Origin: an uncultured Amylibacter sp. | GTDB lineage: Bacteria; Pseudomonadota; Alphaproteobacteria; Rhodobacterales; Rhodobacteraceae | Assembly: GCA_959347345.1 (NCBI GenBank) | Contig: OY365738.1 | Coordinates: forward strand, 930,001 to 994,000 | Length of the DNA: 64,000 nt | Reading direction: 5' to 3' | Shown here: positions 15,540 through 23,413 of the stretch, one piece after another | How positions within the stretch are numbered: the first letter of the stretch is position 1 | Layout of the letters: every line of letters starts with the position of its first letter | Translations under genes and position numbers: made by a program | The notes under the pieces: model-generated | What the model saw: the letters and a program-made list of their open reading frames with translations, nothing else | The model's database searches: none | What the model was told of the DNA's origin: nothing

Positions 15540-17060
15540 ATGCGTATATTCAAAGACCTCCCCCTTTCGCTTTACCTATATTGGGCGGTCGTTGCGCTGA
15601 TGCTCATCCCGATGACCTTCGCCACGATTGCCGAGGATTGGCTGTTCGCGCGCACCTTCTTTTACCACGCCCTAGTCCTTGGCATATGGGGCTGGTTGCT
15701 ATCCATAGCCATCGCCGACAGGTTCAAAGGCAATAAATTCGTCCATTACCTCGCTGATGTGCTTGTGGGGTTCGCCCTTTTGCCCGTCCTTATGGCGCTC
15801 CCCGTGGATTACCTGCTGCCCCATATTAACTTCTGGCATGCGTATTTTGAGATGTCCTCATCCTTCACCACCACGGGCGCAACCCTGCTGGGCGAGGGGC
15901 AAACCATCCCCGATGTCATCCACCTGTGGCGCGGTTTGATAGCATGGCTGGGCGGTCTCTTTATGATTATCATCGCCAGCACCTTGTTTTTCTCCATTAA
16001 CCTCGGCGGGTTTGAGGTTTATTCCCAAGGCAACAAAGGCCTGCTGATTGCCAGCGTGTTTCAACGCGGCGATTTACGCCATCAAATGCGGCGGTTTGCC
16101 CGCGTGATTGCCCCTATTTATATAGGCTTGACCCTAGTTTTGGCACTGGCTTTGGTGCTGGCGGGGGATAGACCGTTTGTCGCGTTTATCCACGCGACCT
16201 CTGTGCTATCCACCAGTGGGATTTCGCCGATTGGCGGGTTGGAAAACGCCGCATCTGGCTGGGTCGGGGAGGCTATGATTTTCGCGTTTCTGCTGTTCGC
16301 CCTATCGCGCCATCATCTGTTTTTGTTTGACTCCAAAACCCGCCTGTCCAATAAATTTGCCGAGGTCAAAAGCGACCGCGAATTCGCGCTGGCTTGGCTG
16401 ATAATCTTTGGCGCGACCGCCGTTTTGTTCCTGCGTCATTTCTGGGCGGCGTTCAAATTGGACGAGGCTGGGGACATCAGCCAAGCCCTCACCGCCGTTT
16501 GGGGGACGGTTTTTAATGTGCTGTCGTTCCTAACGACCACTGGGTTTCAGAGCCAATATTGGCGCGCCGCGCAGGATTGGTCTGGGCTGGGGACTACTGT
16601 TTTGATTTTGATGATTCTAACGATGATGGGCGGCGGGATTGCCACGACCGCGGGGGGGATTAAACTGCTGCGGGTTTATGCTTTGATAAAGCATGGGCAG
16701 AGAGAGATGTATCGCCTGAACTTCCCCCATTCCGTTGGCGGAGCAGGGATGCAAGCGCGGGCATTACGGCGCGAGGGTGCCTATGCCGCGTGGATTTTCT
16801 TTATGCTGTTCTTGGCGTTTTTGGCGGTGGGCATGATGGCGTTTGGATTGACGGGTTTGGACTTTGAAAACAGCCTGATTTTGGCGGTTTCGGGGCTGTC
16901 CAATACCGGGCCATTAATCGGCACGGTTTATAGCGATTTTATCGGGTATATGCAATCAAACGCCGCCGCACGGTGGATATTTTGCGTGCTGATGGTGCTG
17001 GGGCGGTTGGAAATTCTGGCAGTTATGGCGGTTTTGAACCCGATGGTGTGGCGGGGATAG
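15540..17060 (+). CDS. trkH: Trk potassium transporter membrane subunit TrkH
   Basis: Integral membrane K+ channel subunit that works with TrkA. The 506 residues contain the repeated helix-pore-helix units of the TrkH/KtrB family: SSSFTTTGATLLG (pore 1), ATSVLSTSGISPIGG (pore 2), LSFLTTTGFQSQYW (pore 3) and VSGLSNTGPLIG (pore 4), each with the selectivity Gly. About ten hydrophobic helices are visible. The ATG is preceded by repeat units (CTAACAACTAACACC) with no Shine-Dalgarno sequence, yet the N-terminal residues match the family well, so the start is kept. Separation from trkA by a 570-bp repeat block is unusual. Confidence 0.94.
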   Translation: MRIFKDLPLSLYLYWAVVALMLIPMTFATIAEDWLFARTFFYHALVLGIWGWLLSIAIADRFKGNKFVHYLADVLVGFALLPVLMALPVDYLLPHINFWHAYFEMSSSFTTTGATLLGEGQTIPDVIHLWRGLIAWLGGLFMIIIASTLFFSINLGGFEVYSQGNKGLLIASVFQRGDLRHQMRRFARVIAPIYIGLTLVLALALVLAGDRPFVAFIHATSVLSTSGISPIGGLENAASGWVGEAMIFAFLLFALSRHHLFLFDSKTRLSNKFAEVKSDREFALAWLIIFGATAVLFLRHFWAAFKLDEAGDISQALTAVWGTVFNVLSFLTTTGFQSQYWRAAQDWSGLGTTVLILMILTMMGGGIATTAGGIKLLRVYALIKHGQREMYRLNFPHSVGGAGMQARALRREGAYAAWIFFMLFLAFLAVGMMAFGLTGLDFENSLILAVSGLSNTGPLIGTVYSDFIGYMQSNAAARWIFCVLMVLGRLEILAVMAVLNPMVWRG

Positions 17061-17084
17061 TTGTTAGTTGTTAGTTGTTAGTTA

Positions 17085-17447
17085 TTAGTTTTTTTGGGTT
17101 AGTTTTGTTGTTTTAATAATGCTTGTAATAAGTTTTATCAGCTCTTCACATTCATCAAACAAGCTCTGAAATTCTTTTTCAGAAAAATGATTTGTTTCCT
17201 TCAATAATTCCAACCAATACAAAGTTTCATTGGTTTCCTTTTGCGCAATGGCGAGCTTATGGATAAAATCGGCGGTGCTTTCCGCATGTTGCGCTTCGCG
17301 ATATAATGCACCAATGGCAGTGCCAGAACGCAAAAGCTGTTTGCTTAAAACATATTCGCGTTTTTCTATCAGGAATTTATACGCCTTTACAATCCGCACT
17401 GCAAAAGCAAAACTTTTATTTTTTAGGGGAGTCTTTTTAGTCATCAT
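17085..17447 (-). CDS. Four-helix-bundle protein (S23/Avd-like), copy 1
   Basis: A 120-residue helical protein of the four-helix-bundle family (TIGR02436) first known from intervening sequences in 23S rRNA genes and related to the Avd accessory protein of diversity-generating retroelements. Family signs are FAVRIVKAYKFL, the SKQLLRSGTAIGALYREAQHAES block, DFIHKLAIAQKETNETLYWLELL and a last helix ELIKLITSIIK. It is almost identical to the gene at 22080-22448 on the other strand; only the last few residues differ. No reverse transcriptase or variable-repeat pair lies nearby. Its function is unknown; members may be mobile passengers. Confidence 0.85.
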   Translation of the reverse strand: MMTKKTPLKNKSFAFAVRIVKAYKFLIEKREYVLSKQLLRSGTAIGALYREAQHAESTADFIHKLAIAQKETNETLYWLELLKETNHFSEKEFQSLFDECEELIKLITSIIKTTKLTQKN

Positions 17448-17500
17448 AATTCATAATGTATCGTTAATAATTAACAATTAATTAAAAATGCTCAAAAAAT
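17085..17500 (-). repeat. Left arm of a ~400-bp inverted repeat (four-helix-bundle gene plus leader)
   Basis: The coding region and about 50 bp upstream (ending TGCTCAAAAAATAACTAA) match 22020-22448 in inverted orientation with very few differences. The two arms enclose hfq, hflX, rplI, rpsR and rpsF. Confidence 0.85.
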
Positions 17501-17543
17501 AACTAACAACTAATAACTAACAACTAATAACTAATAAAACCAT

Positions 17544-17571
17544 TTTACAATTCAACAAAACATGCTATAAA
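17544..17571 (+). promoter_or_regulatory. Candidate sigma70 promoter of hfq
   Basis: TTTACA (17544-17549) and TATAAA (17566-17571) have 16-bp spacing, about 40 bp upstream of the hfq ATG. Confidence 0.5.
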
Positions 17572-17612
17572 AAAAATTCCCTATTAAAAACAACAATAAG
17601 AAAGGGCAGGCC

Positions 17613-17942
17613 ATGAACAAAGAAAAAACCAACCTGCAAGAGTCTTTTCTAAACCATGTGCGCCGTGAAAAGGTCTCCGTCACTATATTTTTAGTCAATG
17701 GGGTAAAGCTCCAAGGCGTTATTACGTGGTTTGATAACTTCGCCCTGTTGCTGAATTTAAACGGGCAAGCGCAACTGGTCTATAAACACGCGATTTCCAC
17801 GATTATGCCCGCGCAACCCGTTGTTCTATACGGGAAAGGCGATTCGGATGCGGATGCGGATGCAAACGCGGACGCGGATAAAACCGCGCCAAAACCCAAA
17901 CCCCCAACTCCCCCCAGCACACAGGATGCTGATGAAACATAA
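17613..17942 (+). CDS. hfq: RNA chaperone Hfq with acidic tail
   Basis: Hexameric Sm-like protein that helps small RNAs pair with mRNAs. Residues 1-75 form the full Sm core: [29 protein letters not shown] (Sm1) and the Sm2 region ending [10 protein letters not shown]. The 109-residue length exceeds the usual ~80 of alphaproteobacteria because of a C-terminal tail with GATGCG-type tandem codons giving [11 protein letters not shown] followed by Pro-rich sequence. AGAAAGGGCAGG provides the ribosome site. The stop overlaps the hflX start (TAATG), so the two are coupled, as in many alphaproteobacteria. Two candidate small RNAs in this window are possible clients. Confidence 0.94.
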   Translation: MNKEKTNLQESFLNHVRREKVSVTIFLVNGVKLQGVITWFDNFALLLNLNGQAQLVYKHAISTIMPAQPVVLYGKGDSDADADANADADKTAPKPKPPTPPSTQDADET

Positions 17943-19312
17943 TGCGCGCCTGCGTCCTTTATCCCTTCATAAAAACGCGCGATAACACCGCCGCGGCCGC
18001 CCACAGATTGCAAGAATCAGAGGCCTTGGCGACCGCCTTAAACCTATCCCTGATTCACAGCGCAACCGTGCCTATGCGCGGATTTTCCGCAGGATTGCTG
18101 TTCGCGCGGGGCAAATTGGACGAATTAGCCGCGATTATCGCCGACAAAGACATCGGTTTGGTAGTCATTGACGGCGCACTCACCCCCGTGCAGCAGCGCA
18201 ATTTGGAACGCCGATGGAAGATAAAAGTCATCGACCGAACGGGTTTGATTTTGGATATTTTCGCCAAACGCGCGAAGAGCCACGAAGGTGTTTTACAGGT
18301 GGAATTGGCGCAATTAACCTATCAAAAGAGCCGATTGGTGCGCAGTTGGACGCACCTTGAACGCCAACGCGGAGGCTTGCAATTTGTCGGCGGGGCGGGC
18401 GAAAGCCAGATAGAATCTGACCGCAGAGCGTTGGATAACGCCATCGTTCGCATCAAACGCCGACTGGATAAAATCGTGAAAACGCGCAATTTGCATCGGG
18501 CGGCGCGGCGGTCTGTGCCTTATCCTATTGTCGCGCTGGCGGGGTATACTAATGCGGGGAAATCTACTGTTTTCAATGCTTTAACTGGGGCTGGGGTGGT
18601 GTCAAAGGACATGCTGTTTGCGACCTTGGATCCGACTATGCGGATGGTTCGCTTGCCCTCTGGCCGTGAGGTTATCGTGTCCGATACGGTTGGGTTTATC
18701 TCTGCCCTGCCGACCGAATTGATAGCGGCGTTTCGCTCGACTTTGGAAGAAATCACCAGCGCGGATGTCGTGCTGCATATCCACGATAGCGCGAGCGCGC
18801 GGATGGAAGAGCAAGCCCGCGATGTACGGCGGATATTGACGCAGTTGGGGGTTATGGATGAAGTGGGGGGGTCTGTTGCGGAATCGGTTGTGGATTTTGG
18901 CAAGGATTTTGGCAAGGATTTTGGTGGGGCTGATGGGGAGTCGGGTGCGGAGCCGAGTGGCTCTGCCCCGCAGATAGAGGTGTATAATAAGATTGATTTA
19001 TTAGATGATACCGCGTTTGATACCCTGCAAAATAAGGCCGAACGGCAGGATAATATGGTGTTGCTTTCCGCGATTGATGGGCGCGGGTTGGATAAATTGT
19101 GTGCAGCGATTGATGTGGCTCTGCACGATAAAGTCCGTGATAAGTTGGTGGGCGCGACCTTGCGCCTTGGCTTTGATGAGGGCAAACGCCGCGCGTGGTT
19201 GTTTGAGCAGAACGTGATTGTTAAGGAACGGCAGTTAAAAGCGGGCTTTAAGATTGAGGTGAGCTGGACGGCTGAACAGGCGGTTCGGTTTGAGCGAATG
19301 GTTAGTGACTAG
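17942..19312 (+). CDS. hflX: GTPase HflX
   Basis: Ribosome-associated GTPase that rescues or splits stalled ribosomes, notably after heat stress. The 456 residues comprise the N-terminal HflX domain (GKLDELAAIIADKDIGLVVIDGALTPVQQRNLE), the helical RSWTHLERQRGG and GAGESQIESDRR signature, then the G domain: G1 GYTNAGKST, G3 DTVGFI, G4 NKID. Between G3 and G4 is an insert of about 35 residues rich in Gly/Ser/Asp, encoded partly by tandem GATTTTGGCAAG repeats (about 18892-18927). It overlaps hfq by one base. The C-terminal stop lies inside a TTAGTGA-like unit of the following repeat. Confidence 0.94.
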   Translation: MRACVLYPFIKTRDNTAAAAHRLQESEALATALNLSLIHSATVPMRGFSAGLLFARGKLDELAAIIADKDIGLVVIDGALTPVQQRNLERRWKIKVIDRTGLILDIFAKRAKSHEGVLQVELAQLTYQKSRLVRSWTHLERQRGGLQFVGGAGESQIESDRRALDNAIVRIKRRLDKIVKTRNLHRAARRSVPYPIVALAGYTNAGKSTVFNALTGAGVVSKDMLFATLDPTMRMVRLPSGREVIVSDTVGFISALPTELIAAFRSTLEEITSADVVLHIHDSASARMEEQARDVRRILTQLGVMDEVGGSVAESVVDFGKDFGKDFGGADGESGAEPSGSAPQIEVYNKIDLLDDTAFDTLQNKAERQDNMVLLSAIDGRGLDKLCAAIDVALHDKVRDKLVGATLRLGFDEGKRRAWLFEQNVIVKERQLKAGFKIEVSWTAEQAVRFERMVSD

Positions 19313-19556
19313 TGGTCGGGGGCTTTTGTGCATATAGAGCTTTACTTGCGTAAAGCCCATACACAAAAGCCTTTGGTTACAAGACGATAAGGTTATTCTA
19401 AATTTATTTAGGCTTTGCCTAGATATAAAGACAGGCTTTAGTCATAAAAACCCGTCCGCCCAAGCCTCGCAGAGGGGTGGGCGGGCGGGAAGCCCGAACG
19501 AAGGGGCTTGCCCCGAAGTGAGGGCGAAACAAAAAACATTTACCGTTTATAATTAA
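19313..19556 (-). repeat. Module A, reverse copy with central deletion
   Basis: Begins with the GGCTTTTGTG/CACAAAAGCC hairpin (19321-19371), whose inner stem is GCTTTAC/GTAAAGC. It then passes directly from CAAGACGATAAGG to CTAAATTTATTTAG, lacking the CAAGTATTC block present in full copies. The GC-rich block carries the GGGGC/GCCCC extra hairpin. Confidence 0.85.
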
Positions 19557-19801
19557 AACCCATCGGTTATGTTTGGCACGGGTCGCGCGAACCCGAAGGG
19601 TGTGCGTCTTGATTGTTAGGTGTTAGGGAATTTGCGTCACCGAAGACTCTTAAAGACTATTGACCCAGTACAACCGATAAGCTGACGCGCACCCGTGGGG
19701 GTGAGGGTGCGCGCGACCGCCCCCCCTGCGGACACGTCCGCTAAAATTAGGAAACAAGGCGGTCGTTTCCTAGAATTATATGTCTGCTCTAGAATAATAA
19801 T
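19557..19801 (+). repeat. Repeat module B, copy 1
   Basis: A second repeat family. Starting near TCGGTTATGTTTGGCACG it carries GGTCGCGCG and, about 130 bp later, its exact inverse CGCGCGACC. Inside is the perfect hairpin GCGCACCC/GGGTGCGC, and at the right end GTCGTTTCCTAG and CTGCTCTAGAATAATAATGA. Compared with the copy at 29519 this one has an extra stretch of about 30 bp next to GGCGGTCG. Confidence 0.85.
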
Positions 19802-20207
19802 GAACGGATTAGCCCTTCGGGTCTTCGTCATTGCTACGCAATGCCGACCAGCTCCACGCGAGGGTGGGGTCTTTTGTGCGTAGCCCCCACTTCGTGGGAG
19901 CATGCCAAAAGCCCTTTGGTTACAAGACGATAGGGATTGTCATAAATTTACTATCTGGAATAACAAGACGTTAGAGTGGATTATTTGCAAAGAATACTTG
20001 GGAAGTGGTGATAGGTTTGCTCTAAATCTATTTAGGCTTGGCAAAAGACGCTCGGACAGGCTTGGGTGCGCCCGCCCCGAAGAGGGCTTTGCCCTCAAGG
20101 GTGCGGGTGCGCCCCGTGGTGACATCGCAAGGCGATGGCGAAGACCCGAAGGGCATCACTAATAACTAATAACTAATCACTAATCACTAATCACTAATCA
20201 CTAACAA
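19802..20207 (-). repeat. Module A, reverse copy, plus heptamer array
   Basis: Starts with the GGGTCTTCGTCATTGC/GCAATGCCGACC hairpin, then CTTTTGTGCGTAGCCCCCAC/GTGGGAGCATGCCAAAAG. It continues with CTATCTGGAATAACAAGAC and the CAAAGAATACTTG block. Its GC-rich end diverges and has a GGGCTTTGCCC hairpin. From 20158 TAACTAA/TCACTAA heptamers run up to the rplI stop codon. No gene is present. Confidence 0.85.
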
Positions 20208-20882
20208 CTAAACAGCGTCTTCCGGCGTATCCACCAGATTATCCAGCCCAGCGTCCGCGTCAGCCCCATCATCAGCCTCTTCACCAGCACCATCAATCCC
20301 CATACCCATATCATCATCCATAGCAGCCGCGGCCCCCATATCATCAAACAATTCGGCATGATCCAGTGCAGCCGCAGCATCCGCCTCGTCCGCCACATCT
20401 TGGATAGATTTACCTTTGGCCTGCAATTTCGCCTCTTCCTCCGACCGCGCAACATTCAATTGCACTTCGCAGGACACCTCTGGATGCAATTCCACGCTAA
20501 CCGTATGAATCCCCAACGCTTTAATCGGCGACAACAGCTTGATTTGCTTTTTATCCAAAGAAAACCCAGCCGTTTCAGCCTCCGACGCGATATCGCGCGA
20601 GCTAACTGAACCATACAACGCCCCCGCATCCGAGGACGAGCGAATAATCGTAAAAGACTGCCCGTCAAGACGTTCCACAATCGATTCCGCCTCCGCGCGG
20701 GTTTCCAGATTTTGCGCCTCTAACACCGCTTTGCGTTCGGCAAAAGTGGCGCGGTTGGCATCGTTTGCCCGCAACGCCTTGCCCTGTGGCAAAAGATAAT
20801 TGCGACCATAGCCTTGTTTGACTTGCACCTCATCCCCCATTTGACCGAGTTTAGAGATATATTCCAATAAAATAACTTGCAT
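20208..20882 (-). CDS. rplI: 50S ribosomal protein L9 with long acidic tail
   Basis: bL9 of the large subunit. Residues 1-150 are the standard two-domain protein: N-terminal [33 protein letters not shown] fragments, connecting helix, and C-domain with [20 protein letters not shown] and LHPEV. The total of 224 residues is about 75 longer than typical. The tail is rich in Asp, Ala, Met and Gly ([16 protein letters not shown]) and strongly acidic. AGGAGAGCCCGTT precedes the ATG. It is last in the rpsF-rpsR-rplI operon; its stop codon abuts a heptamer array. Confidence 0.95.
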   Translation of the reverse strand: MQVILLEYISKLGQMGDEVQVKQGYGRNYLLPQGKALRANDANRATFAERKAVLEAQNLETRAEAESIVERLDGQSFTIIRSSSDAGALYGSVSSRDIASEAETAGFSLDKKQIKLLSPIKALGIHTVSVELHPEVSCEVQLNVARSEEEAKLQAKGKSIQDVADEADAAAALDHAELFDDMGAAAAMDDDMGMGIDGAGEEADDGADADAGLDNLVDTPEDAV

Positions 20883-20893
20883 AACGGGCTCTC

Positions 20894-21118
20894 CTATTTC
20901 ACAGCGTAAGGCAAAAGTGCCAAAAAGCGGGCGCGTTTAATCGCATTCGCCAGCTCGCGTTGTTTTTTGTTTGACACCATGCTGACACGGGCGGGGACGA
21001 TTTTGCCACGCTCGGAAATATATCGTTGCAGGAGTTTCACGTCCTTATAGTCGATTTTAGGTGAATCTGGATGTTGGAAAGGGCAGGATTTCTGCCGAAA
21101 GAAAATTGGCTTGTTCAT
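20894..21118 (-). CDS. rpsR: 30S ribosomal protein S18
   Basis: bS18, 74 residues, of the small-subunit platform, where it pairs with S6. Signatures are [24 protein letters not shown] and [41 protein letters not shown] ribosome site is present. It lies 3 bp after rpsF and 11 bp before rplI, the normal operon order. Confidence 0.97.
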   Translation of the reverse strand: MNKPIFFRQKSCPFQHPDSPKIDYKDVKLLQRYISERGKIVPARVSMVSNKKQRELANAIKRARFLALLPYAVK

Positions 21119-21121
21119 GGG

Positions 21122-21781
21122 TTATGCTCCTGTTTGGGTTGGGGTTTCGTCTGATTTTTCGGGAGTGTCCTTTGGGGCATCCTTGGCATCGTCCGTTTTG
21201 GCATCATCCGTCTTGGATTTAGGCGTTTTGGGTTTGGGCGTTTTGGGCGCGTCTGGTTTGGGCGCGTCCATATCGGCTTTATCGGCAGACTTATCATCCC
21301 GCGAATCATTCTTCTGAGAATCACTCTTCTGCGAATCCCGCGAATCACCCTTATCCGAATCACCATCTTTATCCCTGCGCGGTTTGCGTGGCGCGTCATC
21401 ATCGCCCGCCTCACCCTCGCCCCGTTCACTACGAGCGCGATCGCGGTCTTCACGCATCGTTTTGGCTTGCATCATAATAGTTGGACCTTCTGTATGCTCC
21501 TCCACTTTGATGGTTAAATTGCGCATCACATCCTCGTGCAAGCGCATCAGACGTTCCATCTCATGCACCGCGTCAGCAGGCGAATCAGAGCGGAAAAAAC
21601 AATAATGCCCCTTGCGATTCTTGTTAATTTTATAGGCGAGCGTCTTCAGCCCCCAATATTCCGTATCAATAATCTTGCCGCCATTGTCGGTAAGAATGGT
21701 GCGGAAATGTTCCAGCAGAGCTTCCGCTTGCGCGATGGAAATATCCTGTCGCGCAATAAAAGTGTGTTCATAGAGTGCCAT
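21122..21781 (-). CDS. rpsF: 30S ribosomal protein S6 with long charged tail
   Basis: bS6 of the small subunit, binding S18. Residues 1-110 are the canonical ferredoxin-like fold: YEHTFIARQDISIAQAE, WGLKTLAYKINKNRKGHYCFF, LMRLHEDVMRNLTIKV. The remaining ~110 residues form a low-complexity tail of Asp, Lys, Ser and Arg (SDKGDSRDSQKSDSQKND, then PKTPKPKTPKSKTDDAK), far longer than usual. It is the first gene of the operon. The leader between promoter and ATG (about 115 nt) has a CCGC/GCGG stem and might bind the S6:S18 complex as in other bacteria; that motif was not verified. Confidence 0.94.
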   Translation of the reverse strand: MALYEHTFIARQDISIAQAEALLEHFRTILTDNGGKIIDTEYWGLKTLAYKINKNRKGHYCFFRSDSPADAVHEMERLMRLHEDVMRNLTIKVEEHTEGPTIMMQAKTMREDRDRARSERGEGEAGDDDAPRKPRRDKDGDSDKGDSRDSQKSDSQKNDSRDDKSADKADMDAPKPDAPKTPKPKTPKSKTDDAKTDDAKDAPKDTPEKSDETPTQTGA

Positions 21782-21888
21782 GAAAGTGTAATCTTAATCT
21801 TTAACGGGCTTCAAAATATGGGTCAATTTATGCTTCCGCGCCCATATACGAGCGGCCTTGTTTATCTTTATTTAGCGAAAGCCTGTGC

Positions 21889-21916
21889 CTTATAGCTGAT
21901 TTTTGGGGATTAACAA
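21889..21916 (-). promoter_or_regulatory. Candidate sigma70 promoter of rpsF-rpsR-rplI
   Basis: On the minus strand TTGTTA (21911-21916) and TATAAG (21889-21894) have 16-bp spacing, about 108 bp before the rpsF start. Confidence 0.5.
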
Positions 21917-22019
21917 GGGGGTTTTTCGGTTTTTGTCTTCATTTTGGGCGTTTAATGGGGAAACATCGGTTATTCATTGTGAATTACGGATTTTAGTTGT
22001 TAGTTATTAGTTATTAGTT

Positions 22020-22448
22020 ATTAGTTATTTTTTGAGCATTTTTAATGAATTGTTAATTATTAACGATACATGATGAATTATGATGACTAAAAAGACTCCC
22101 CTAAAAAATAAAAGTTTTGCTTTTGCAGTGCGGATTGTAAAGGCATATAAATTCCTGATAGAAAAACGCGAATATGTTTTAAGCAAACAGCTTTTGCGTT
22201 CTGGCACTGCCATTGGTGCATTATATCGCGAAGCACAACATGCGGAAAGCACCGCCGATTTTATCCATAAGCTCGCCATTGCGCAAAAGGAAACCAATGA
22301 AACTTTATATTGGTTGGAATTATTGAAAGAAACAAATCATTTTTCTGAAAAAGAATTTCAGAGCTTGTTTGATGAATGTGAAGAGCTGATAAAACTTATT
22401 ACAAGCATTATTAAAACAACAAAACTAGCCAAAAAAACTAATAACTAA
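22020..22448 (+). repeat. Right arm of the ~400-bp inverted repeat
   Basis: Inverted near-identical copy of 17085-17500, including the upstream TTAGTTATTTTTTGAGCATTT leader segment and the whole four-helix-bundle gene. Both arms end in heptamer arrays. Confidence 0.85.
22080..22448 (+). CDS. Four-helix-bundle protein (S23/Avd-like), copy 2
   Basis: A 122-residue near-duplicate of the minus-strand gene at 17085-17447. The proteins match except after TSIIKTTKL, where this copy ends AKKTNN because its stop is supplied by the heptamer array (AATAACTAA). Two adjacent ATG codons start the frame, and no strong ribosome site is visible. The near-identity implies recent duplication or gene conversion. 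Function unknown; four amphipathic helices are predicted. Confidence 0.85.
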   Translation: MMTKKTPLKNKSFAFAVRIVKAYKFLIEKREYVLSKQLLRSGTAIGALYREAQHAESTADFIHKLAIAQKETNETLYWLELLKETNHFSEKEFQSLFDECEELIKLITSIIKTTKLAKKTNN

Positions 22449-22458
22449 TAACTAACAA

Positions 22459-23085
22459 CTAACAACTAAGCTCCTTAATCGCCGCATCCCAAACCGTTGT
22501 TTCCTGTGCTCCGCTTATCGCGTGTTCCTCTGCCACCACGAAAAACGGCACCCCCTGAATCCCCATTTCCCGCGCCTGATTATCGGCAGCCCGCATCGTA
22601 TCCTTATCGCTATCGCCGTCCAACAAACGAGCAACAACCGCCTTATCCATCCCTGCACCACTGGCTATACCGCACAAAACCGAGGGCACCGAAATATCCC
22701 GCCCCTGCTGAAAATACGCCTTAAACATGCGGTCGACCACGGCGTTTTGACAGCCCTCAATCCCGCTCCAATAAATCAAACGATGCGCGTCCAGAGTGTT
22801 CGGCGTGCGCTTTATCCCCGCGAAATCCAACGTTAAACCACTGGATTTTGCCGCCGCATCTATCTGCGTATAAACCTGCACAGCTTGGGTTTTACCGCCA
22901 AACTTACCCTCCAAATACTCGCGCCTGTCCATCCCACCTTGCGCCATATCAGGGTTTAATTGAAACGGATGCCAGTGGATATCAAACCCAAGGCCCGGGT
23001 TCAGCGCAAAGGCCGCGTCCAGCCGAACCTTGCCAATATAGCACCACGGGCAAATCGGATCAGAAAATATATCAAACCGAATCAT
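22459..23085 (-). CDS. DsbA-family oxidoreductase, FrnE-like
   Basis: Thioredoxin-fold protein of the DsbA/FrnE (2-hydroxychromene-2-carboxylate isomerase-like) family, about 208 residues, with no signal peptide, so probably cytoplasmic. The N-terminal strand and active site FDIFSDPICPWCYIGK contains CPWC. HWHPFQLNPDMAQGGMDRREYL is typical of the FrnE branch, and the C-terminal GIQGVPFFVV provides the cis-Pro loop. The frame can be extended to a TTG at 23106, but AAAAGGAACACTCTT places the ribosome site correctly for the ATG at 23085. Substrate unknown; isomerase activity should not be assumed. Confidence 0.88.
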   Translation of the reverse strand: MIRFDIFSDPICPWCYIGKVRLDAAFALNPGLGFDIHWHPFQLNPDMAQGGMDRREYLEGKFGGKTQAVQVYTQIDAAAKSSGLTLDFAGIKRTPNTLDAHRLIYWSGIEGCQNAVVDRMFKAYFQQGRDISVPSVLCGIASGAGMDKAVVARLLDGDSDKDTMRAADNQAREMGIQGVPFFVVAEEHAISGAQETTVWDAAIKELSC

Positions 23086-23223
23086 AAGAGTGTTCCTTTT
23101 TATCAAATAAACCGAATCGGTTTAACCGATTCGCAACCGCAAGTCCGCGTAAGTCCGCCCGAATTCACGCGACACCGCCCCCACATATTCACCGATTTTT
23201 ATCAATATAGCAAGGCTATCCCT

Positions 23224-23254
23224 AAAAAAAGGACACCCTCACAAGGAGGGTGTC
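23224..23254 (-). terminator. Rho-independent terminator (of the candidate small RNA)
   Basis: Perfect 9-bp stem GACACCCTC/GAGGGTGTC (23232-23240 and 23246-23254) followed on the minus strand by C and seven T (23224-23230). Confidence 0.8.
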
Positions 23255-23300
23255 AAGTTATGAGGCAGGTTTCATACAGGCTGAAACCTATCGAGCAGTA
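23224..23300 (-). ncRNA. Candidate small RNA with two hairpins and an intrinsic terminator
   Basis: The minus strand carries TTGCAT (23329-23334), a 16-bp spacer and TATATT (23307-23312). A transcript would start near 23300 and run about 77 nt. It would fold into AGGTTTCA/TGAAACCT (loop of 7), a linker GCCTCATAACTT, and GACACCCTC/GAGGGTGTC (loop of 5) followed by seven U. No reading frame exists and no annotated minus-strand gene would otherwise need this terminator. The terminator stem and loop expose CCUCCUU, complementary to a Shine-Dalgarno sequence, as in anti-SD small RNAs of alphaproteobacteria. Confidence 0.55.
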
Positions 23301-23413
23301 ATTACAAATATAGACAAAAAATCATAAAATGCAAAGTAAAATGTTAATTTGCCCATGTATAAATCGTTAAAACCGTGCTATAAACCTGTTTTTCACAAAG
23401 GAATGTTGCCAAC

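Noticed and set aside
19902..20162. Plus-strand 86-codon frame after module B
   Set aside because: It is repeat module A in reverse orientation; the same peptide fragments appear in other copies.
17085..22448. Diversity-generating retroelement, because of the Avd-like proteins
   Set aside because: No reverse transcriptase and no template/variable repeat pair were seen in the window.
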